A stretch of DNA of 5,682 bases from contig MNYO01000082.1 of NCBI GenBank assembly GCA_001873165.1, forward strand, positions 1-5,682, written 5' to 3'. Source of the stretch: Candidatus Gracilibacteria bacterium CG2_30_37_12 (GTDB lineage Bacteria; Patescibacteriota; Gracilibacteria; BD1-5; UBA2023). The notes beneath the pieces were generated by a model. The model did not search any database. It was not told the origin of the DNA and saw only the letters and a program-made list of their open reading frames with translations. Shown here one piece after another: positions 1-5,682 of this stretch. Position numbers and translations under genes: made by a program. The stretch's first letter is position 1. Each line of letters opens with the position of its first letter.

Positions 1-1478
1 AGTCCGCTCGCCAAAACTCCAAAAATCGTGATAGGAATATAGGCGAGGAATTTCCCTATAACTCCTGGAAGGACCATCATCGGAAGAAACGCGAGAATCG
101 TTGTCATAACTCCTGCTGAAATCGGAAGGGCATATTCCCGAAGTGCAATCATAATCGCAGATCGTGGTTCGTGTCCGATACGGATTTTCGCACTCGCTGC
201 CTGAACGATTACAATAATAGTATCAACTGCTATACCGAACGAGAGAATGAGTGAAAGATTCGTAAGGAAATTCAGAGAAAAACCAAACTTATTCAGGAGA
301 ATAAAAGTGGCAAAAAATGCAATCGGAAGTGTGAGTGTAGCAAAGAGCGAATCAAAAAATCCAACAAAAAGCCACATAACAATAAACACGAGAGTTGTGG
401 TAATAAGAGCCTCTTTTGCGAGTTCCTTGTAATCATCATTGATAGTATCTGCAAGATCATTTCCATACATCACGCTTACTCATACAAATTCTGGTGTCTT
501 AAGAATGGTTTCTATCATACCTTTTGTTGCATTGCTCGCTGCAAAAATACTCGGACTATCATTTTTATTAATCGTCATATTTACCGACTCGTGTGCGGTA
601 CCATCAGGGAAACCGACACGAGAAATAGAAGTATCTTTGTAATATCGCTCAATTTTAGCGATATCTCCGACACGGATAGTTCTCCCTGTCGAGAGAGTCA
701 CTGGAACTTCGAGAAATTTCTGAGCATCCTCAAATTTCCCACCGATTCGGAAATCGTAGTTCCGTTCCCCTACTCCAAAGTTTCCGATAGGAGCATCTTG
801 GTGATATGATCGAATAGCTACAGCAACCTGATCAAGGGTTAGTTTCATCGCACGCATTTCCCGTTCATCAAAGACGATTCGGATATCGTAGATATTGGTA
901 TTTCCATATATAATCTTCTCAACTTCTGGTAGGGTCGAGAGTTTATCTTTAATCTTTTGTCCGAGAATTCGAAGTTTATCGAGTGAAACAGTTCCATTGG
1001 GAGAATAAAAAGTAGCATCATACACACGATTTGTATCCGTTTTTACTTCAATGACATTCGGAGATTTTGCATCTTTTGGGAGAATCACACGACTGATATT
1101 ATTACGAACTTCCGTCATAAAATTCATCGTATTGGTTTCTAGTTGGAGCTCTATCGTAATCGTCGACATGCCCAAGCTTGAATTGGTTGTAATCTTCTTG
1201 GATCCTTTGATATCTTTTATTTCCTTATAGAGCTTTTCGGTTAAGAGTGCATCCATATCAACTGGATTCGTTCCTGGATATACCGTAGAAATAGCAACAA
1301 TTCCAAATTTAATATTAGGAGAGGATTCCTTTGGTATGGCTACAAGTGCCAAAACACCCATCACGATAATCGCTCAGATTATCAGATAGGATATTCGATA
1401 TTTTCGAATCCAAAATCCAAGAAATCCCGCTTCAAATTTTTCAGTAATTTTCTGGATAGATTCAGGAACTTTTGACAT
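1..1478 (-). CDS. RND-superfamily efflux permease, N-terminal part (runs off left edge)
   Basis: This is an inner-membrane proton-driven exporter of the AcrB/RND type; 492 codons are visible and the C-terminal half is missing. With UGA read as Gly the frame is open from the ATG at 1478 (MSKVPESIQK) to the edge. Gly35 (TGA 1374-1376) lies in TM1, about residues 28-48. Residues 49-350 form the extracytoplasmic porter domain. Gly333 (TGA 480-482) comes just before TM2. Residues 353-492 align by eye with AcrB TM2-TM5, including the segment FGFSLNFLTNLSLILSFGIAVD. Asp419 corresponds to AcrB Asp407 of the proton relay; the next position, AcrB Asp408, is Thr420, and the usual VEN motif is VQA. The gene lies 356 bp downstream of the MFP gene on the same strand and probably works with it. 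No Shine-Dalgarno sequence precedes the start; a TATAAA at 1495-1500 could be a -10 box for a separate promoter. Substrate is unknown. Family call is confident; the subfamily (HAE1-like or other) is not. Confidence 0.93.
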
Positions 1479-1619
1479 AACGAGAAGAGGTTAGTTTATA
1501 GAGAATAGTTTGTGGAGTTTTGTAATGTGCAATATACATTCTATGTATGAAAGTGTTTGTCATATCGAGTGCTATCATTTTGAGGGTATTTCAAGAGAAT
1601 TTAGTACAGAAGAAGTATC

Positions 1620-1784
1620 TGTCATTCCGACCGCAGTGGAAACCATGGTTCCCCCAGAGAGGGGTGAATCCCTTTATATTGCGTCGTTGGAGACAATAAA
1701 AGTAATAATTTATCTGATATTTCTACAATCTTTCGCATCAATATGCAGATCAAAAGGGATTCCTCGACGCTGCTAGGAATGACA
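1620..1784. repeat. 165-bp imperfect inverted repeat between the MFP and RND genes
   Basis: The ends are exact 9-bp inverted repeats: TGTCATTCC at 1620-1628 and its complement at 1776-1784. Homology between the arms continues inward. GAATCCCTTT at 1666-1675 matches the complement of AAAGGGATTC at 1753-1762, and ATATTGCGTCG at 1676-1686 resembles the complement of 1734-1744. The left arm carries about 25 extra bases holding the palindrome AACCATGGTT (1641-1650) and a CCCC/GGGG hairpin. This looks like a dispersed REP- or MITE-like intergenic element, or a large hairpin able to modulate read-through into the RND gene. A plus-strand reading frame crosses it (1510-1776), but it has no recognisable protein features. 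The rest of the 1479-1834 gap shows only AT-rich sequence. Confidence 0.6.
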
Positions 1785-1834
1785 AAAATATGATGTATTC
1801 ATTAAATAGGAACATCTAAAAATAACTCATATTC

Positions 1835-3703
1835 TTATTTTCTTTTCTCAATCTTATTCTTCTCTGCATCAAAGTTAGAAACATCAGAAGTAATAATAAT
1901 GAGATCATCAGACAATGGTGTTTTGATTTCTACATTTCGTCCGATGACAGAGCCAAGTTGTACAGTCATAGGAACGATGGTAGAACCGGAAAGTACGGAT
2001 AATTCTCCTTTTCATTCCCCAATCACTCGAATAATCTCACTTGGTAACATGATATAGTCACTACTTAAAGAGAGTTCAATCGTTGCCACTCCACCGAGAT
2101 ATTTCGGAGATTTTTGAAGAGTAAGACGTGCAGTATAGAGTAGAGACTCATTTGCCACCTGAGAAACTCAGACAACGGTTCCAGAATATGTTTCCCCATC
2201 ATAAAGAACATCCTGACTTGATCCAACTTTTAGGAGTGTAACAGCCACCGAATCCAGATCGAAAATAATCTCAGGATTACGACTTGCGATTTCTACCATA
2301 GGAATCCCCATGGAAACTTCCTGACCAACCGATACATTGACTCGAGTAACTGTTGCATCGATCGGAGAAACGATGGAAAGTTTCGAAAATTCTTTCTGTG
2401 CTTGCTCAAGTGCCAGTCTCGCATCAGTCAATGAAACGGCGAGTTTTTTCAATGTAATTTCTTTATTGGAAACAGCATTATCATAATTCGATTCGGCACT
2501 ATCTCTGGTTATCTGTGCCTGAGTAATATCACGATCTATCCCAATCTTCGTTCGATCGAGTCCAAGAGTCGATTCAAATTCTCCCGTTGTAAGATTTTTC
2601 TTTTGTACTTCGAGTCCTGCCGCAACGGAAGCTTCGTTATTCTTGTATGTTGCGAGGAAAGTAGAGGTAGTATTTTTAAAGGTCGTATAGGAAGTTTCGA
2701 GAAGAGAAAGTTCTGTTTTATACCCGATATATTCTGTCGTAAATCCATCGATAGTCGCTTGTGGAAAAGAAGAACTCGTAATAGAATTTTCTAAATATGT
2801 TTGCGTTGCAAGAATGTAGTTTCGAATTGATCCATAATATATTTCCAGTTTTTGTAATTCTCCAAGAATATTTGAGTCATCCACCACAATCGCAGAATTG
2901 GTGGTAAGTTCTGTATTCTTATTAGAAAGTTCCATATAGACAGCCTCGAGTTTCGTGCGAGAAGAAGCGTCGCGAGCCCCCATATATTGTCGATTGGTCG
3001 TCGTTTCATTGCGAAATTTATCCGTCATACCAAAGGTCTTATCTCCTTGGTAGAGAAGTTTTGCGAGGAGTTTCTGTAGATCGTTCACCGATAAATCATA
3101 GGTGGCATTCAAATTCTTGATTGTTTGAATATTGGAAGCTTTCAGATTTTCATAATCGAGCTCTGCTTTTTGAAGAGCGACATCTGCATCGGAACCAGTA
3201 GTAGTTACGAGAGATTTATTCACATCACGTTCTGCTTTTTCTAGTTTCTTTGCGGAATCATCTTGTATCATCTGTAAATCAGCTCTTGCTTTTTCTAAAG
3301 AGAAATTTGCATCGCTAATAGTTTTATCGAGTTGCAACTTCGTACTCTCTGCGGAAACCTCTGCATTTTTCAAAGCATTTCTCGATTGTTCCAGACGAAT
3401 GTCGTAATTGGCCGTCGTGTCCTGGAGGAAGATGAGAGTTTCTCATTTTTTCACGGAAGCACCTTCCTTGACGGCGATGGAAGTCACACGCCCCACTCCT
3501 TGGCTCGCAAGAGCAATAGTAGAACTTCCAACCAAACGACCTGATTTTTCAAGCTTATACTCTTTTGTGAAATCTTTTGCGAGTTTCGTATCTATAAGAA
3601 ATGGTTTCTTTGTTTCCATATTAGTTTCTGTAGAAACCGTCGTTCCACAAGAAGTCAGGAGAAAAGCTGAAAGTAAAAGTGAAGCGATAAGTTTTTGAGA
3701 CAT
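1835..3703 (-). CDS. Lipoprotein membrane fusion protein (HlyD/AcrA-type adaptor) with very long coiled coil, 622 aa
   Basis: This is the periplasmic or extracytoplasmic adaptor of a multidrug or solute efflux system, presumably for the RND permease downstream. Residues 1-19 are a lipoprotein signal with lipobox LTSC, so Cys19 is the predicted lipidated N-terminus. The first half of the lipoyl domain (about 69-94) contains VKEGASVKKGETL, where Gly87 is a TGA codon (3443-3445). Residues 95-440 are largely helical and rich in Glu, Lys, Gln and Ala, consistent with a long coiled-coil hairpin. The second lipoyl half follows at 441-475 (SPIDATVTRVNVSVGQEV), then beta-barrel and membrane-proximal domains to 622. 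Further TGA codons give Gly512 (2168-2170) and Gly564 (2012-2014). The stop is TAA. Typical AcrA-like adaptors are about 350-450 aa, so the extra length is mostly in the hairpin. The gene starts 56 bp after the AbrB-like gene. No Shine-Dalgarno sequence is seen; TATACT lies 8 nt upstream of the ATG. Confidence 0.93.
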
Positions 3704-3759
3704 AAAATAATAGTATAAGGAGGTAAGAAAAAGATAAAATCTTCTAAAAAATGACGAAA

Positions 3760-3990
3760 TTACGCTTTCATTTCTTGTTGCATATATTCCATAAAAGCTG
3801 GCATATCATCGGCTTTAATCATCCCAATAGCTTTCCCATGTTTCGTGAGAATCATAAGGATATCACCTGGATTAATAGACAAATCATCACGAATTTCCTT
3901 AGGAATAACCACCTGTCCTTTGGTTCCAACGGTCACACTTCCGTACATTTTCACATCACATGATGTTTCAGTTATTGTTTTGTCTGCCAT
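3760..3990 (-). CDS. AbrB/MazE (SpoVT-AbrB fold) DNA-binding protein, 76 aa
   Basis: This small swapped-hairpin DNA-binding protein is probably a transcription regulator or the antitoxin type of the family. The core GSVTVGTKGQVVIPKEIRDD followed by LSINPGDIL is the classic AbrB-domain pattern (KGQVVIPKEIR, then an Asn/Pro-Gly-Asp turn). It occupies about residues 17-55 and leaves a short C-terminal tail (DMPAFMEYMQQEMKA). I chose the ATG at 3990. A longer TTG-initiated frame from 4023 begins exactly in a TTGACA promoter hexamer, so that extension is unlikely. Met15 (CDVKM) is a possible alternative start. The frame has no in-frame TGA and ends in TAA. It is the first gene of the cluster, 56 bp before the MFP gene. 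No toxin gene is adjacent, so a local regulator of the efflux genes is more likely than a MazE antitoxin; that role is inferred from position. Confidence 0.88.
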   Translation of the reverse strand: MADKTITETSCDVKMYGSVTVGTKGQVVIPKEIRDDLSINPGDILMILTKHGKAIGMIKADDMPAFMEYMQQEMKA

Positions 3991-3994
3991 GGTT

Positions 3995-4051
3995 TTTATA
4001 GTAATCGAATAAAAGTATGTCAAAGTATATAAAGTATATAAAGTATGTCAA
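3995..4051 (-). promoter_or_regulatory. Two tandem sigma-70-like promoters for the AbrB-MFP cluster
   Basis: Read on the minus strand, the distal promoter has TTGACA at 4051-4046, a 16-nt spacer and TATACT at 4029-4024. The proximal one has TTGACA at 4023-4018, a 17-nt spacer and TATAAA at 4000-3995. The two -35 boxes are exactly 28 bp apart. Only four bases (AACC) separate the proximal -10 box from the ATG at 3990, so a transcript from it would start at or inside the start codon. The distal promoter would give a leader of roughly 25-30 nt. Both matches are read directly; activity is inferred. Confidence 0.7.
4012..4048. repeat. Four tandem 9-bp repeats AAAGTATRT overlapping the promoters (putative operator)
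   Basis: Plus-strand copies of AAAGTATRT begin at 4012, 4022, 4031 and 4040; the outer two end GTATGT and the inner two GTATAT. Spacing is 10, 9 and 9 bp, close to one helical turn. The outer copies contribute to the two -35 boxes and the inner copies cover the distal spacer and -10 box. Iterated sites inside its own promoter are what an autoregulating AbrB-like protein would be expected to bind; this is inference from layout. Confidence 0.6.
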
Positions 4052-4098
4052 AAGATTCTTATGGGAAATTTTTTAATTTAGATAAAGAAAGAGAAACC

Positions 4099-4138
4099 AA
4101 AAAACCCTTTCTCAAACAAACTTGAGAAAAAGTTTTTT
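4099..4138. terminator. Bidirectional terminator-like hairpin in the divergent intergenic region
   Basis: The stem TTTCTCAA (4108-4115) and TTGAGAAA (4122-4129) pairs perfectly around a 6-nt loop. Outer arms AAAAAAC (4099-4105) and GTTTTTT (4132-4138) add seven more pairs after a 2-by-2 internal mismatch. Either strand would give a hairpin followed by a run of U. Its place is odd, because the genes on both sides point away from it. It may block leaky transcription, attenuate the MscS gene, or end an unseen small RNA. Confidence 0.5.
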
Positions 4139-4157
4139 GCTCTTGAGTAAATCCGAA

Positions 4158-4163
4158 TATAAT
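4158..4163 (+). promoter_or_regulatory. Candidate -10 box for the MscS-family gene
   Basis: A perfect TATAAT lies 90 bp before the ATG at 4253. No convincing -35 hexamer is found at 16-18 bp: position 4135-4140 reads TTTTGC, in the tail of the hairpin. The rest of 4164-4252 is AT- and pyrimidine-rich, with no ribosome-binding site and no small gene that I can support. Confidence 0.3.
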
Positions 4164-4252
4164 AAAAATACATTCTTCTCTAGGAATCTATTTTATACAG
4201 ATTATTTTCCAGCACCAAATCTCTTTATTTTATCTTCTTTTTATTCTTTTTT

Positions 4253-5110
4253 ATGCGTTTCAAAATAATCATCGCTGTACTCTTTCTCCTTACTATTGGT
4301 GCTTTATCTATAGCCTCTTCCCTTCCATTTTTCACCGACATGATCATCTATAAAGACTATATTATCGGTTATATACTCCTGATTCGCAAAGGATTTTCCA
4401 TTCTCATAATACTTGCTGCAGCATATATAACGAGTATTTCCCTTAATCTTATTCTCACTAAGAGTTCTGCCTCAGTAATCCGAGGAAATACCCTCGCAAA
4501 GAAAGTGTTTCCATTGATCCATTGGGCTATTTCCATCGCAGTTTGGATAGTAGCAGTGTTCTTTATGCTTGGAACAATCGGGGTCAATATCGGTGCGCTC
4601 ATAACAGGAGCAGGAATCGGAGGGGTACTCTTCGCGCTCGCAAGCAAAGAATTCATCTCCAATCTCTTCGGAAGCCTCTCTCTTATATTCAGTCACAATT
4701 TTAAAATCGGAGATACTATAAAAGTCAAAGGTTATGAATGAACGGTTGATCAAATTTCTCTTTCCTATACACGTCTCGTTGACAAGAAAGGAACCGTAAT
4801 ATTTATGCCAAATAAATTAATCATGTCCGAAACGGTCGAAAACGTAAGTATGGCACCGATGAAACGAGCAGATTTTACTTGTGATATTCCTGTTTCTGAC
4901 ATGAAAGAGATAAAGAAAATTCTCGAAAGTATAGAAAAAGAAGTGAAGAAACTGGGATGAGATGATATAAAAATCACCTCAAGTATAGATGGTCTCACCG
5001 AAAAAGGTTATACAATAACGCTTAAAATAGAAACAGTTATGGGAGATATACATTCTCTCAAAAAAAACATCTGGATGATACTTGGTGAGAAAGTGAATGG
5101 AGGGAAATAA
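4253..5110 (+). CDS. MscS-family mechanosensitive ion channel, 285 aa
   Basis: This is a small-conductance mechanosensitive channel of the cytoplasmic membrane, expected to vent solutes on hypo-osmotic shock. Hydrophobic segments lie at about residues 3-26, 37-68 and 85-112. The pore-lining helix follows at about 113-147 (ITGAGIGGVLFALASKEF), with the Gly/Ala-rich pattern of MscS TM3. The beta domain starts with FKIGDTIKVKGYEG and continues through TVDQISLSYTRL to the MPNKLI motif (Pro186-Asn187); an alpha/beta C-terminal domain runs to residue 285. Gly163 (TGA 4739-4741) falls at the conserved Gly of the G-T-V motif, and Gly236 (TGA 4958-4960) lies in the C-terminal domain. Under the standard code the protein would stop at 162 aa, just before half of the conserved domain. 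The stop is TAA. The ATG is preceded by a pyrimidine-rich tract without a Shine-Dalgarno sequence; no earlier in-frame start was found. The gene stands alone, divergent from the efflux cluster. Confidence 0.94.
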
Positions 5111-5122
5111 AAATCTATTTTT

Positions 5123-5150
5123 TTGACTTTTCCCGCTTTTTCCATACGAT
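5123..5150 (+). promoter_or_regulatory. Sigma-70-like promoter for the tRNA-Leu unit
   Basis: TTGACT (5123-5128), a 16-nt spacer and TACGAT (5145-5150) would place transcription start near 5157. That is about 10 nt before the first copy of the tRNA 5' sequence. It also lies just after the MscS stop codon, so the RNA unit need not depend on read-through. Hexamers are read directly; function is inferred. Confidence 0.55.
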
Positions 5151-5163
5151 ACTGCCACTAAGT

Positions 5164-5188
5164 TATGCCCTGATGGCGGAATGGTAGA
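5164..5188 (+). repeat. 25-bp direct repeat, copy 1: isolated 5' end of tRNA-Leu
   Basis: This copy is identical, base for base, to 5361-5385, which includes the acceptor 5' strand and most of the D arm of the complete tRNA-Leu. After base 5188 the two copies diverge at once. No matching anticodon arm or T arm follows here. TTGGGGT at 5220-5226 could pair loosely with the acceptor sequence, but no T arm lies before it. The copy is therefore a tRNA fragment, not a second functional tRNA. Confidence 0.85.
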
Positions 5189-5360
5189 TGTACGCCCCTT
5201 GTGAAGCATGGAAGTACCCTTGGGGTGTGACCTTTGCGGAGCAACGGGAGCCATACTCCCGAGTACGAGCCCTCCAGAGGACTGCCCTTTGGGTAGCGTC
5301 CGTGAAACGGCGCGACATACGAGAGGGGTACGCGGAGCTAAACTCAAGAGACAAGAAATA
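5167..5360 (+). ncRNA. GC-rich structured spacer between the tRNA-Leu fragment and the tRNA-Leu (unknown RNA)
   Basis: The segment is markedly richer in G and C than its AT-rich flanks and contains a series of hairpins. CGCCCC (5193-5198) pairs with GGGGTG (5222-5227). CGGGAG-ccata-CTCCCG occupies 5245-5261. CCT-ccag-AGG occupies 5271-5280. CTGCCC-ttt-GGGTAG occupies 5282-5296, with one G-U pair. CG-t-CCGT-gaa-ACGG-CG spans 5297-5312. GTAC recurs four times. It sits between a promoter and a complete tRNA, so it is probably transcribed as a leader or independent RNA. I see no RNase P, tmRNA, SRP, hammerhead or clear group I intron core. Frames crossing it on both strands look like chance. Possible explanations are a degenerated tandem tRNA duplication, a small mobile RNA element, or an unrecognised structured RNA. 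Confidence 0.45.
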
Positions 5361-5385
5361 TATGCCCTGATGGCGGAATGGTAGA
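5361..5385 (+). repeat. 25-bp direct repeat, copy 2 (within tRNA-Leu)
   Basis: This is the second copy of the repeat at 5164-5188, offset by 197 bp. It begins three bases before the mature tRNA-Leu and ends in the D arm. An exact match of this length with a wholly different continuation implies a recent partial duplication or insertion, not two old tRNA genes diverging evenly. Confidence 0.85.
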
Positions 5386-5447
5386 CGCGGAGGACTCAAA
5401 ATCCTCTGCCTTCGGGTGTGCGGGTTCGATCCCCGCTTGGGGCACCA
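5364..5447 (+). tRNA. tRNA-Leu (anticodon CAA)
   Basis: The acceptor arm GCCCTGA pairs with TTGGGGC with two G-U wobbles, followed by A and an encoded CCA (5445-5447). The anticodon stem GAGGA/TCCTC encloses CTCAAAA, giving anticodon CAA (5397-5399), which reads UUG. A class II variable arm (GCC-ttcg-GGT type) precedes the T arm GCGGG-TTCGATC-CCCGC. Length is 84 nt including CCA, normal for a bacterial tRNA-Leu. Confidence 0.96.
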
Positions 5448-5484
5448 AAATGAAAAGTCATTAGAATTCACTATTCTCAAAGGT

Positions 5485-5513
5485 CCGCTTATCTCTAAGG
5501 TAAGCGGTTTTTT
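5485..5513 (+). terminator. Rho-independent terminator of the tRNA-Leu unit
   Basis: A perfect 7-bp stem, CCGCTTA (5485-5491) with TAAGCGG (5501-5507), encloses a 9-nt loop and is followed directly by TTTTTT (5508-5513). It lies 37 nt after the tRNA 3' end. The intervening 5448-5484 shows nothing else. Confidence 0.88.
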
Positions 5514-5529
5514 GTTGCTAAAAATATGG

Positions 5530-5560
5530 TTCGAACCGAGCATTTTGAGCTTGGTTCGAA
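5530..5560 (-). terminator. 12-bp-stem hairpin, possible terminator of a convergent minus-strand gene
   Basis: TTCGAACCGAGC (5530-5541) pairs with GCTTGGTTCGAA (5549-5560) through 12 pairs including one G-U, around a 7-nt loop. On the minus strand it is followed by CCATATTTTT, a reasonable terminator tail; on the plus strand there is no U run. That polarity fits a gene entering from the right edge. A protein-binding palindrome (GGTTCGAACC at its left) is an alternative reading. From 5561 to 5640 I see only AT-rich sequence. Confidence 0.5.
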
Positions 5561-5640
5561 AATCTTGACCCACTCAAACCTTAAAGTATTGAGTAATCTC
5601 TTGTATAAGCCAATTTGTCCACAAAAAGTATGTGAAAATT

Positions 5641-5682
5641 TTATGATTTACTGTTTCGGGGCTCTCAATTCTTTGGAGCTTT
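5641..5682 (-). CDS. Possible C-terminal tail of a gene entering from the right edge
   Basis: Read on the minus strand with UGA as Gly, the edge gives KAPKNGEPRNSKS followed by TAA (5643-5641); the Gly is TGA at 5667-5665. The basic, Pro/Asn/Gly-rich composition resembles a disordered protein tail, and a terminator-like hairpin with correct polarity follows 80 bp downstream. Thirteen codons are too few to name a family, and plus-strand frames are also open here, so this is a tentative call. Confidence 0.3.

Noticed and set aside
1510..1776. 88-codon plus-strand frame in the MFP-RND gap
   Set aside because: Much of it is translation of the inverted repeat; there is no ribosome-binding site and no recognisable domain.
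3718..3753. Perfect AAGGAGGT on the plus strand followed by an ATG at 3751
   Set aside because: The ATG is about 27 nt from the SD-like sequence, and the frame is wholly antisense to the AbrB gene with no protein-like pattern.
3988..4023. Longer TTG-initiated N-terminus for the AbrB-like protein
   Set aside because: The TTG is the first half of a TTGACA -35 box with a TATAAA at 17-bp spacing; the ATG at 3990 directly precedes the conserved protein.
480..4741. Pseudogenes or frameshifts in the MFP, RND and MscS genes
   Set aside because: All interruptions are TGA in frame, never TAA or TAG, and reading continues in frame with intact motifs, so recoding explains them.
5167..5230. First tRNA-like segment as a second functional tRNA
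   Set aside because: Past the D arm there is no anticodon stem-loop or T arm; only TTGGGGT could pair with the acceptor sequence.
5189..5363. Group I intron, tmRNA or RNase P RNA in the spacer
   Set aside because: No paired R/S (P7) core, tag reading frame or RNase P conserved regions could be found by eye, and the complete tRNA downstream is uninterrupted.
5163..5573. 136-codon minus-strand open frame and a 60-codon plus-strand frame across the tRNA-Leu region
   Set aside because: They overlap a clear tRNA, its terminator and the structured spacer; their residue composition resembles no protein family.
5630..5682. Plus-strand start of a gene at the right edge (ATG-TGA-AAA frame, or the ATG at 5643)
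   Set aside because: Both frames are open for fewer than 20 codons without an RBS or recognisable pattern; the minus-strand tail with a following hairpin is slightly better supported.

Overview
The window reads as a fragment of a low-GC bacterial genome that translates UGA as glycine (genetic code 25), the code known from the candidate phyla Absconditabacteria (SR1) and Gracilibacteria. The basis is direct. Three long genes are broken under the standard code by seven in-frame TGA codons, and each reads through into the correct frame of the same protein family. Several sit where the family has glycine, for example the lipoyl-domain turn KKGE and the MscS beta-domain segment GYEGTV. All three complete genes end in TAA.

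Left part (1-3990, minus strand): an apparent cluster in the order AbrB/MazE-type DNA-binding protein, a very long lipoprotein-type membrane fusion protein (MFP), and an RND-superfamily permease whose C-terminal half lies off the left edge. The MFP and the RND permease would be the adaptor and pump of one efflux system. The AbrB-like protein is the likely local regulator. A 165-bp imperfect inverted repeat sits between the MFP and permease genes. Upstream of the AbrB gene are two overlapping sigma-70-like promoters embedded in four tandem copies of a 9-bp motif, a plausible autoregulatory operator.

Middle part (4052-5110): a divergent intergenic region with a strong bidirectional hairpin, then a plus-strand MscS-family mechanosensitive channel gene (285 aa under code 25).

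Right part (5111-5682): a stable-RNA transcription unit. It has a sigma-70-like promoter, an exact 25-nt copy of the 5' part of a tRNA-Leu, about 170 nt of GC-rich hairpin-forming sequence with no recognised family, the complete tRNA-Leu(CAA) with encoded CCA, and a rho-independent terminator. Beyond it, a 12-bp-stem hairpin and a short minus-strand coding tail suggest that a convergent gene ends at the right edge.

The most unusual item is the tRNA-Leu 5' duplication with its structured spacer. The best-supported general result is the UGA-to-Gly recoding.
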